DNA of 64,000 nucleotides from Zygnema cylindricum (taxonomy: Eukaryota > Streptophyta > Zygnematophyceae > Zygnematales > Zygnemataceae), in contig JBBHKE010001593.1 of assembly GCA_037447655.1 (NCBI GenBank), positions 8,807-72,806 of the forward strand. Direction: 5' to 3'. The notes under the pieces are model-generated. The model did no database searches. It saw only the letters and a program-made list of their open reading frames with translations, and was not told the origin of the DNA. Made by a program: the position numbers and the translations under genes. Of this stretch, positions 22,753 to 32,900 are shown in pieces (the first letter of the stretch is position 1; every line of letters begins with the position of its first letter).

Positions 22753-23306
22753 TACACCTTCAATCGCTATTAGAGTAAAGGAATAAATAGCATAAAAAAA
22801 TATTAGTGTTATAAACACTAATCGGGAATTTTTTTTTTTTGAAAAAAAATATATATACTAATTAATCCCTAACTGTAATTTGGGTTGTCCTGAATAATAA
22901 ATGCCCGCCCTTTCGATGTCTACATTAATCTGTGTAGCCGTACAAAATCTGACAATTCGTACGCCGTCACGCTGTTCACACGGTCGACGGACGAACATAT
23001 GAGAACGTGATTTTTGTCGACGAGTTTGCGTCTCTTTCTTCCAGTGCACATTCACATGTGTGCGCAATAATGTTAAGTGTCTTTTTATGCTTTCCTAATT
23101 CAAAAAGTACCATTTCGCACGAATATTCCCTGTCCGTACGCCACACTATTTCCATCGCAGTGTACTTTCCTTATTAACGCTAATTGAAAAAAAAACCTAA
23201 TTAGAATAATGGGAAAAATAAAATTATGGATTGTATTTCGGGTTTTTTTTTTTTTTTAAAGGGCACCGAATTGGCGTTATATACTCTAATAGCGATTGAC
23301 GGTGTA
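22753..23306. mobile_element. MITE, family A copy 3
   Basis: It starts TACACCTTCAATCGCTATTA and ends AATAGCGATTGACGGTGTA. It follows family B copy 2 after CAG. Confidence 0.9.
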
Positions 23307-23319
23307 CTGTACTGTACAG

Positions 23320-23533
23320 TACACGGTGTATCGCTAATAGTGCTAATAATTTTTATGACACTTAAAACATCTTTTTGCACATTTGTCCGATTTTTAATTT
23401 GAGACCGCCAACCAGAAGCTTAGAATCCTACATTTCAATCGCAACCGTCAGATCTACAATCTGACATGTGTGTACAGAAAAGATGTTTTAAGTGGCAGAA
23501 AAAACATTAACCCTAATAGCGATTCACGGTGTA
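23320..23533. mobile_element. MITE, family C copy 1
   Basis: A 214 bp unit starts TACACGGTGTATCGCTAATA and ends TAATAGCGATTCACGGTGTA, with an extended internal inverted repeat (AAACATCTTTTTGCAC versus GAAAAGATGTTTTAAG). It follows family A copy 3 after a CTGTACTGTACAG joint. Confidence 0.85.
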
Positions 23534-24094
23534 CTGCACAGTACCCCGTTGTGTCGCTGATAGAAACTCTTCTATGATTCCAAGAAGTCGTCCTATCCAC
23601 GTAATGTCGTTATCCAAAATATTTTTTTGCCACGTCATTTGTGTGGACGAGTGTAGCTTTTGTCATCAAACACGCAATATATCTTTGTAATTAACGCTTT
23701 CAATTGACCGAAAATTAAAGTGAGACTGAACGTTTAATTTTCTTCGTATTTTGAACACGCACTATTCTTTTTGGTACGCGGGCAGTTCAGCTTTCGGTCA
23801 AGACAAAGGATGCAAAAAATCCTAACTTCAAATCTAAACCGCAGATTCGCCATTTTGGCGCAATACTACAGTACTGCACCATTCGATAGGACCTGGAAAA
23901 CACACTGGCTGTGAGGACAACATTTAATTGAGTGGTTCATTAAAAGCCACGTGGCACATAGGGTATGCGCCGATGCAACCGTAACTTGCCGTGGAGACTG
24001 CCTTGTTGTGAAGATTCGCTGTGCGAAGTTTGTCGTCCTCTTCCCACTACGCGACGGCACCTACTCCCCGTCACCATGTGTCACCATGTTGGTT
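23534..24094. other. Between MITE array and non-LTR element; nothing firm
   Basis: No gene or clear element is recognised. A partial MITE terminus (CCCCGTTGTGTCGCTGATAG, 23545-23564) follows the array. Confidence 0.3.
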
Positions 24095-26255
24095 AGTCCT
24101 TCAGGTCGACCTTTCCAATGCCTTTAACACGGTGGGTCGGAACGTGATTTTTTCAGAGCTTATGGCGGCTCCATCTCCGATTGTCCAATTATTCCCCTTT
24201 GTGAGGGCTTTCTATTCTTTGACAATCAGCCTTTCCTTCTCAGCCAATGGTGATCTCATTCCTCTCTCCTCTGCTACTGGCACTCGCCAAGGCGACCCTC
24301 TCGGCGGACCTTTGTTCGCCCTCGCCCATTACTGGGCCCTTCGTGCCTCTGCAGCCGCCTTCCTTTGTTACCTTTTCCCTTCGGTCGCAGATGATACGCA
24401 TATTATTGGGCCCAGAGAACAAGTCGTGTTGGCATATGATTTTTTCAAAGAACGTTTAGCCGAACTCAACCTTTTTGTCCAGCCATCAAAGTGTGTTATT
24501 TGGTCTCCTCAGGATATTCCACTTTCGTTTACTCCACCACTTAGTTTTTAAACCCCTTCTCCCTCCGATGGCATTCTAGTGCTTGGTTGCCCCCTTGGTT
24601 CGGTTACTTTCGTGACCCAATTCCTTCATGATGCTTTACAGACAAATCTAGCCCAAGTGGACGATCTTCCTCGCCTTTCGATCCCCAAGTTGCTTTTGCA
24701 ATGTTAACCAGGTGTTTCCCCCACCGCCTTTCTTATCTTACTCGTACTTCCCCTCCCACTCCGACATTTATCGCCTCTCTCTCGGCTTTTGACGATCGCC
24801 ATATGGAAGTCCTCCACATTCTGTTAGGTCGAGGGGCATTTGATCGTGAGTCTGGGCCATCGGCTCGCATTCAGGCATCCCTCCCTGTCTCTACTGTGGG
24901 GTTGGGTCTACTATCAAGTGCTCGTGTTGCTCCCGCTGCCTATTTGGGAAGTTGCTATCTTATTGCCTCCACTCTTGTTCCCTGTTTCTTGGCTGGGGAC
25001 ACCCCCGTTCTAGCTACTGTCATCCCTCGAGTTTCAGACGGTGTGTTCGCCTTCCAACGATATCTATTGTACGCGTCACGTTCTCTTCCTCCCCATGCCC
25101 TAGTAGATGTGCCAATATTCTCCACCCTATTTACAAAATCAGTTGAGCGTGTCCTGGAATCGATTTCTGATCGAGTTCTCGCCGCCATTAAATCCGACCT
25201 TCTCAAGGCGCTTCCCTCCGATTCTTCGCGTTCCCGTCTTCTCTCTTGTGGTGGACCTGATTGTGGGTCTTGGCTTTTCGCTACACCGATTTTGTCCACT
25301 CTCCGTTTCTCACCGGCTCAATTCACCACCGCCCTCCGGTTTTGCCTTGGCCTCCCCCATCCTCCTTTACTTGGCTCTCTTGTTTGTGCATGTGGTCGCG
25401 TCTTGGGGGCTGATGGTGTCCATTTGTTTCGTTGCTCCCATGGGGGAGATTTTATCCAGGCGCACGACACTATTCGCAATCTCGTTGCGACTATCGCTTC
25501 AGAGGGGGGCTTTCCTGTGCGTCGGGAAGTTTCTCATATTATTCCCAAGCGTCGGATCGATGTTGTTCTGCTTGATGGTGCCCGTCGCATCTTCGGTGTT
25601 ATTGTTTTGGCGAACCCTACTTTAGCTACAGTTGTTGGTCAGGCGGCTCGACATGTTGGGGTGGCGGCTCGTGATGCCACTAAGGCGAAGGAGCGTGATT
25701 GTGCCCACCGAGACCCTATGGATGACTTTATTCCGATGGCGGTCGAGATCTTTGGTCGTCAAGGTGTTGCAATGGACGAGTTTCTCCGTACTTGCGCTGT
25801 ACGTGCTTTCGAGCGTCGAGGACCAGGGAGCCCTCCTCTTTCGTTCCTTACTTCTTTTTACCGTCAACGCTTATCTGTGGCTTTACAACGAGTGCAAGCT
25901 TCTATTCTCCTCCGATCGGCTGTTGCGGCTATGGATCGTCGCGGGGTTCTAGAACACCCTCAACGTGCTCCCCCAGGATGGGGGGACTTACGGGGTTGCT
26001 TTTCGTAGTTATTTAATTGGGTTGGGGTTTGGGTTGTAGTTATGGCTTTGTCAATTGTCGTGCTTTTCATTTTGAATTTGGGTGCTTTTATTTTCCTTGT
26101 TGTTTTCTTTTTGTTTTTGTTGTGCTTTATTTTATTCCCTGCTGGTAGTTTTTCAGTTTCGGCCATGCCACCCCTTTTGTACCTTTTCAGTTTCGGCCAT
26201 GCCACCCCTTTTGTACCCCGGACTTAGATGGTTTACCATCGTGCTTTTTAATTTA
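24095..26255 (+). mobile_element. Non-LTR retrotransposon, 5'-truncated, broken
   Basis: The ORF ending at 24551 holds reverse transcriptase motifs: A 'LQVDLSNAFNTVGR', B 'TGTRQGDPLGGPLFAL', C 'VADDTHIIG' (ADD) and D-like 'LNLFVQPSKCVIW'. After a TAA and a frameshift near 24700, a 435-codon ORF (24701-26008) gives the thumb/linker, a Cys/His cluster (CACGRVLGADGVHLFRC with following His) and a region with 'KRRIDVVLLDGARRIF' that resembles the C-terminal restriction-like endonuclease of R2-type elements. The 3' untranslated tail runs to about 26255. It lacks its 5' end. It is GC-richer than its surroundings, which fits an inserted element. Confidence 0.85.
24701..26008 (+). pseudogene. Non-LTR element ORF, C-terminal half
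   Basis: 435 codons continuing the reverse transcriptase protein after a frameshift. Hallmarks are 'HLFRCSHGGDFIQAHDTIRN', a Zn-binding C-x-C...H...C...H pattern common to algal and protist non-LTR elements, and the following Asp-containing beta-strand pair 'RIDVVLLD ... FGVIVLANP', proposed as a PD-(D/E)xK nuclease core. The expected acidic/Lys second half of the core is hard to see ('VIVLANP' where D-x-x-x-x-x-P is usual), so nuclease activity may be lost. Confidence 0.65.
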
Positions 26256-26470
26256 TTATGCGTATCATTTTTACAAACAAGTGTCGCCTCTGAAATTCGT
26301 GACATCCGTAGACGATATGTAAGTTTGTGACATTGCTGACGTTGTAGACACCTGGTATTTTGCGAAATTGTCAACGTCGTGTTTATTTGTGATATTGTCG
26401 ATGTCATTAATGCTGTAACCTACGCTTTTGCTTCCTGATTTCGTTTTTTTGCTTTTTCACCCCGATCCAT

Positions 26471-26772
26471 TGTTCAATAGTAGGCGTTTTTATAGTAGGC
26501 CTTTGGTCGAAGCCTTTATCATTAGTTTTGTTATGGGCTTTTCATGTGATCTTCTTAGATCGCTACTTTGATCAGTGACCGTCTGATCGTCCGAATTTGA
26601 CGGTGTAAATAAAAAAAATTGGTCTGAATGTTTTAATTGGTCCAATTTTTGGTCTGAATGTTTTAATTGGTCTGAATAGGTCTGAATACAATACGGGTCT
26701 TAAGGTCATATTGTATGTTTTGCATACAATAGGCATATTGCATGGGCCTACTTTCACCTATTTTTGAACTAG
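26471..26772. mobile_element. MITE, family E copy (partial)
   Basis: It shares with 40524-41028 the left text 'AGTAGGCGTTTTTATAGTAGG' (versus AGTAGGCATTTTTCTGGTAGG) and the right end 'ATGGGCCTACTTTCACCTA', finishing TTTTTGAACTA. It is shorter than the other copy. A small internal repeat, GGTCTGAATGTTTTAATTGG, occurs twice at 26621-26670. Confidence 0.6.
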
Positions 26773-26860
26773 TTTCATATCGGCGATAGGTAACCGATGT
26801 ATTGGTTATTGTTATTGGTAAGGAGACAGTACAATGACGTAAACAAAAGCAAATCATGAA

Positions 26861-27750
26861 CTTGAAATTCTGTGGTCTCATTGACCCACAGAATGAGTAG
26901 CCTATGTAAAGCGTCTAGGATAGTATTTGCCCCTTCCACTTTCCCACTGAATAAGTGCCGCCCAGGCACACAAACATTTTGACCAACCTCACCCCCTGTG
27001 AGGACAAGACTCCCTTGAGTCAAACGCAAAAAATAATCACTGAATTTGCTCCCCTGAGCAGTAAGTTATGGCTGGTCAAAGATGACTTTTATAGTTACAA
27101 GCTCTCTTAGCGAGAGGTACCTAAATATCACTAAGTTTTGGTCTGCCTACTAACGACTACCTACTACTAAACCCTAGTCGAATAGGAACACTATATAGTA
27201 CAAGAAGGTACAATAGGAGATGTACTTATTGTACGGCCATTGTACAACATGGTCTACAAGGTGACACCTGTCAAATCGAGAGCCATGGTTCATCCTCCCA
27301 TCTTCTCCGGTATCAAATAATGTGGCGCCACGTGGCACCGCGTGGCGCTATCTCCAAATGACGCCAAAAGCTCACTTTGCGTGGCGGCTACAATGCCGAA
27401 CGTCCGATCAAAACATATTTTACACGGTTCAGATTCGCGTACATGCATGAATTGCTCTTTTTGGTTAGTCTGTTGTTAATTAGCTGTTGCGTTAATGTTT
27501 ATATCTTTGAGACCCGATATGTGTATCGTTTCAATAATTCCTTAGTGGTTAAGACCAAGACTATATAGAGGTCCACAGACCCAAGTTCAAATCTGGACTT
27601 AGGCTACATTTAGTAAAATATCCTCTACTTCAAAATCTGCCACTTTCTAAATATGGCGGCAGCCATGGCGTGCCTATGATCCTCACTCTCTTTCTTTAAA
27701 GTAAAACTAAAATAGAGAAGTGAACTATTAATTACCTCTTTTCAACAGAA
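26861..27750 (+). repeat. LTR plus leader of the methyltransferase-element family (inverted copy)
   Basis: It starts TGAAATTCTGTGG and is collinear with the reverse complement of 9257 down to about 8381, including the TATA-like ACTATATAGT, the tRNA-like module (27540-27604) and 'TTTCTAAATATGGCGGCAGC'. No methyltransferase or pol coding follows, so this is an isolated 5'-end fragment of a second copy, or the whole 890 bp is a long solo LTR. Confidence 0.7.
27540..27604 (+). repeat. tRNA-like module, second copy
   Basis: AGTGGTTAAGACC followed 30 bases later by AAGTTCAAATCTGG and CTTAGG, matching the module at 8522-8592. The anticodon-arm region differs between copies, as expected for non-functional DNA. 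Confidence 0.45.
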
Positions 27751-27846
27751 CTCAAAGAAAAAAGCGCCATGGTAAAACCCTTCATGGCCTAGTTTTGTTA
27801 CAGGTTTAAGGCGAAAGAAAAACGATAGGTGGAACTAAGAGGTGTA

Positions 27847-28064
27847 TACCGTGTATCGCTATTAGTGTTAATATTTTGTTCGCCACATAAAACATCTTTT
27901 CTCTGTACACACTTGTCTGATTGTCGATTTGAGACACCAATCGGAGGCTGGGAATCTTACCTTTCAATTGCAACCGTTAGATCCAAATTCAAACATGTAT
28001 ATACAGAGAAAAGATGTTTTTAGCGACGAAAAAAACATTAACACTAATAGCGATTCATGGTGTA
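27847..28064. mobile_element. MITE, family C copy 2
   Basis: Ends are TACCGTGTATCGCTATTAGT and ACTAATAGCGATTCATGGTGTA, with internal AAACATCTTTTCTCTGTACA matched in inverse near the right end. Confidence 0.85.
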
Positions 28065-29955
28065 GCAGTCAACCAATTGCCAGAACCAAGGCTAGTTCAA
28101 GAGAGAAAGTGGGAATAAAAAGTATTTGAAGGAACCGCCTCTAGAAGCTCAAATTGATTGGCCGCATCGATCTTAACCAAGGCCAAGTCTAATAATTGGT
28201 GTGGCTTGCAAAAGTGTTGGTGGATGAGATAGTTATAGAAAATTCGATGGCGACTAATTTATGATCTGTATCATTTTATTAGTTTCTCCTGATTGCTTGC
28301 TCGTGTGACATTTTCTATTTTGATTCCACCTTTTCTGTCTATGGACTCAAATGGTTTCCCATTGCATGTCCTCAATGAAACTAACGGTTATCGATATTAT
28401 AATATTGTATCATAATGTGAACATGATATCGTGCATAAACGTCAACAACAATATCTACTGTCTTCTCTGTGACATGTACTCGTGTTCTTATCTTATCAAT
28501 CAACAGACCACTACTACGCATTCCCATACTGAGCAGATTTTTTGTACAAAAACCGACGGTATGCAGGACATGATAAAACACAACATTAGACCACCAATCA
28601 GAATTAGAGTTAATCACTCAAATTCTTTGACCCTGTGTAAATAACAATATTTAAGCGGAACCCAACAACCTACACAACAAAACACAATTTAGTGTTGTTT
28701 CTCCCAACAAAGTGTTAAAACCATTAATTCACTAACTTTATTGGCAACGGGCGGTATACTATGCCAGTTTCTGAAAACCTTCAGAACAACCCTTTGTTAG
28801 TACTACCAGAGAGTCCTCTTTTTCTGAGAACTTCTCAAGGTGAAACACAATGCATTTCAATATTACAGACCTTACCGACACGAATCGCATTAAAAGATAA
28901 GCAGGCCATCCTGTGTTCAAATTGTTGAAGAAATTTGCAAAGTCAAAAATATCGACAACATACTGCCATCAATCCAAAGAGTATTCTCTCTCACATTAAA
29001 GCAGAAAAGCTAAAGTTACCTCTTGGCATGCCTTTACCTACCCTCATCACAGTAAAAGACCCATGGAGAGGATTGGTTGAGCAGCTAATTAAATTATTTG
29101 GAGCACGTCACCACATAGAAAGAGGTTGTAACAAGATTGGAAAAAAAGCTCATACGGGCAAAAAAGTACCAAAAATGAGCAGATAAGTACGAAAAGTTGG
29201 GGAAGGCGAGACCATGACTGTGGATAATTTGATGAGAGTAGGTTTTAGTGAGAAACGAAGAAAACATAAAAGTGCACCACACCTATTGGTGTGGCTGGTC
29301 AACATTTTGCACTCCTGTCTGCCCGAGACTCGTCATTTCAACCTGCTCGGTGGTGCACACCACACATTCTTTTTTGAAGGGCAAGATTTACTTTTTCGAG
29401 GGAACCCATTCATTCATTTTTACCAAGTTAGATCACAGATACAGGACAAAATTCTCCAACTCAGCTGGTCTGAAATGCAGCAAGACCTCTTATTTTCAAC
29501 TGATGCATGAAACAATTTGGAGAAGAGACTCATTTTCATTCATTTTTTTAATTTTAAGTTTGTTTGCTTCCATACACATTATTTCCTTCGGCTTTTCTTT
29601 TCTTTTGTTTCCATGCTTCCTCCACAAAGCTTATTACAAGACACCGGCTTATTCAAGAAACATATATTCTAAGCTCCGCCGTGAAACCCTAAAATACGTG
29701 ATTGCCGCCTCAAGTGCTTACAAAACCCTAAACCAAATAATAAACCACCTGGGTCGATAATAGCCTCGACATGTACAAACATATCTATTCGAACTTGAAA
29801 AAATGTTGGAGGATTGTTATTTGTATAGTATAAATCTGCTTACTGTTACAGCTATTATATAACATGGGAGAAGTTGCTGCATGGAAAAGACTCAAAGAAT
29901 AGCGAACAAAGTTTCGTCTTTTCTGCGGTATAGATTCGTTTTTTCTGCGATTTGA
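28065..29955. other. Intergenic downstream of GCP3; nothing firm
   Basis: Contains several ORFs under 100 codons, plus one of 170 codons (29248-29760, plus) whose translation lacks any recognisable pattern and has the low-complexity composition of AT-rich non-coding DNA. GCP3 transcription ends into this region. Confidence 0.35.
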
Positions 29956-32900
29956 TCAGAAAAGGGTACTGACCATCTCTGACAGCCTTGCAAAGTAGCT
30001 GGAGGAGAGTGCGAGTTCCAATGGATCGTTGGGCCCCAGAATGAAAAGAAAAGTTCTCGCATGAGACTCGAACTGTTTCGCAATTGTCGAAATTTCGTCG
30101 TTCACACTTGTCAGAAGGTCGGAAGAAAGTGAATTCTCTCCCTCTCCTTTTCCCAAACTGGTGCACGAGGTGTCATGTCCAGCAACCAGTTGTCACAATT
30201 ATTACAATCACCATAGAGGATATAATAATCATATTCAATGATGTCACGACCATTTCGGTCACTAAATGGGATATAAGAGTCATAGAGTAATTACAGGAGA
30301 GAAATTTCCGCCGACGTTAAGGGTGACTGGTACAATTATATTACAAATCGTATGTAAGATCAAAATGTAAAATATATGCTCAAAACGAGGGTAAAACTTC
30401 AATAGTGCAACAACCATATCACATTAATCTTTAAGAGTACAAAGCAACCATAAAAAAGAACACATGAAACACACGAGGAGCAACTCACCTCGTCACCACC
30501 TTCTCAACATGAACCTCGAGTCGAGAGCAAGTCTTCTGGAGACTAAAGGATGCGTCCCACATGCCCTGGAGTGCCCTCTTTAAGGGCAGTGATTGCTCCC
30601 CTAAAATCGGCTTCTGTGACAACGTTGTCACAAACTGCTCGTGTCTGAAAATAAGTTCGTCAAGGTTTCCAGCAGCCTGTCAAGGTCCCAATGAGAGCAT
30701 ATAAGAGACTTGACATAAAAAGAAGCCCAGCCAAAAATAAAAGTGTTGTTTATTTCTTCTTCTTAGTTCAAATGTGTGAAACACTATATGCGGTGAACCG
30801 ATACAATACGCGTATTCTATACTACAATACGAGTACGGCATGTAGAAACCGCATATAACGTTTCCAATTGTTTTCACACATCTGAACTCTGGTCGCTAAA
30901 ACGGACAAGAGGACAAGCTCAAGTTGCATGATACCCTGACAAGGTTGAACCCAAGGCAGGTAGTTGCTGAGCTGTTTAGATGTGGAAAATCCCAGATCAG
31001 CTAGAAAGCCCAGAGGAGGATAGCAATACGGAATTCCATTATTGCATTGACAAACAAAGACAGGAAGAGTGCCCAAAGGTTAAAATAAAGTTACAGATCC
31101 TCAAACCCTGGTTGGACAATGGCTATATAAGATGCAGAACGACATGCAAGTTCAAAATGAAAGAAGAGAAAAAATGTGGAAAACTGTACAGAATCCTCTC
31201 GTCAAAATACACTCATAAACACGTTTCTTTTCCTCACCCATAACAACAAAACGCATCAGATTCTCCTAAAGTCATTTGACAGATAACATAAAAGTTTCGG
31301 AAAAACCGAGGTCTCTGAGCTTAAGAAGACTCCTTTTTCTGGGCAGAGAGGAGGACATCACACCTTTGCGGATTTCTCAAAAGTAGCCCAGGAGCCCTCC
31401 ACAGCGTCCATGACATACTGCTGCATATTCCTCAAGAAGAATTTCATCTGTATGTGACCTGCAAGACACCTCGACTCCACCTCCTCTAACCTCCTGTTTT
31501 GATCCTCCCAGCTGTTCCATTCTCCACTTCCTTCTCTAACCTTCTCTCCATCCTGTCGTGTATTCCATTCACTCTCACTCCTTCCCTGTACCGCAAGCAC
31601 CTGTCTGCCGCGAGAATCGGCCTTTCTCTCACGGCGTCTTCCTATTGGTTGGTTTTGCAACCTTTTCAATTGCACTTTGAGACTACTAAGACTCTTGAAA
31701 TTCAAAGATATGTCTTCAACAGCAGAAATAACCCGGTTCAATCGCCACAAAAAGTTAAAAATCCGTCGATATTGCGTCATGGTCTCCTCTGTTAACACAG
31801 CTTTTAAAGGCAAACTCACAGTGTAGTCCAGAGAGAAAACTTGCCAACCTTTCGTCTCTTCTGCACTGCACATTCCATTCCCAAGAGCCGCAACATTGCA
31901 AGGTCTTATTGCAATTTTCGATTTAAATTGCGTGTAGGGGTTTTCTTTATCTCTAACCTATATTAACTTAAGAGCCCTTTTGTTAAGAATTTTTCTTCTG
32001 CCCCCCACCTCCTCCCTCCCTCACTATCCTTCCCTTGATCCTTGAAGCCAAGTCCCAAAGCAAATAATATAGAGGGAGTTTCTGACAAACCTGGCCGGCA
32101 GCATTTTGACATGGAGGTGTTGCAGGACATCGTTGTCGTAGGACAAGCTCACCACCGTGGCCACCACACTACCTGCACACAACCCTAAACTCTAGTCAGA
32201 CTCCATTCCAACCCTCGTAATCCTTCAAAAACAGCGTTTATGCATCTATATCGTATCTATATTGCTTTTGGAAGTTTGCATTGTCAATCACTATTAGAGT
32301 AAATCACTATCGCTATTAGTCCAATGAGTGATTTTTGGACCAAAATAATGAATTAGTGTTGGTAACGTTGTTAGTTAGTGGCCCAGGATGAGCCACTTTA
32401 TCGAACGCAGTTTAGTGTAGTTACTTCTGACGAAGAGCTAACGCTAGCAATTTACTAACTCTAACAGCAATAGGCCGTGTAGATCCTCGGAGACATCTCT
32501 CACATCAGTGGGCACATAAAGTCACTTCACTATGAGTCAGAAGTTAACGTACTTTGCAATTGAAATACGCTGACGCTTTGGGCCGGCCTGTTTAACTCTG
32601 TTGACACACGGTACATGAGCTCCTGCAAACATCTAGTACACGAGAGTTTCCATTTCATGTTACCTACAGAAACAAGCAGGCGGCCCACATCAACAACAAA
32701 AGTACGAGCTCTAAAGCAAAACCTTTAACTGAAAACCTTGCTGTGACAAAGGTGCGACGCAGCAAAAGTGCTAAGTGCTGCTTTCGAAAAGTGCGTTGTA
32801 GCTGAAAACATTTGCATGAGCACGTCCTACAGTAAGCAATTTAAACAGTGGATAAATGTTGAAACTTACTCTGACAAAATCTATCCGTGAAACAAGTAAG

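Noticed and set aside
29248-29760. 170-codon plus-strand ORF
   Set aside because: No motif, AT-driven Phe/Ser/Ile composition, no splice or family support.
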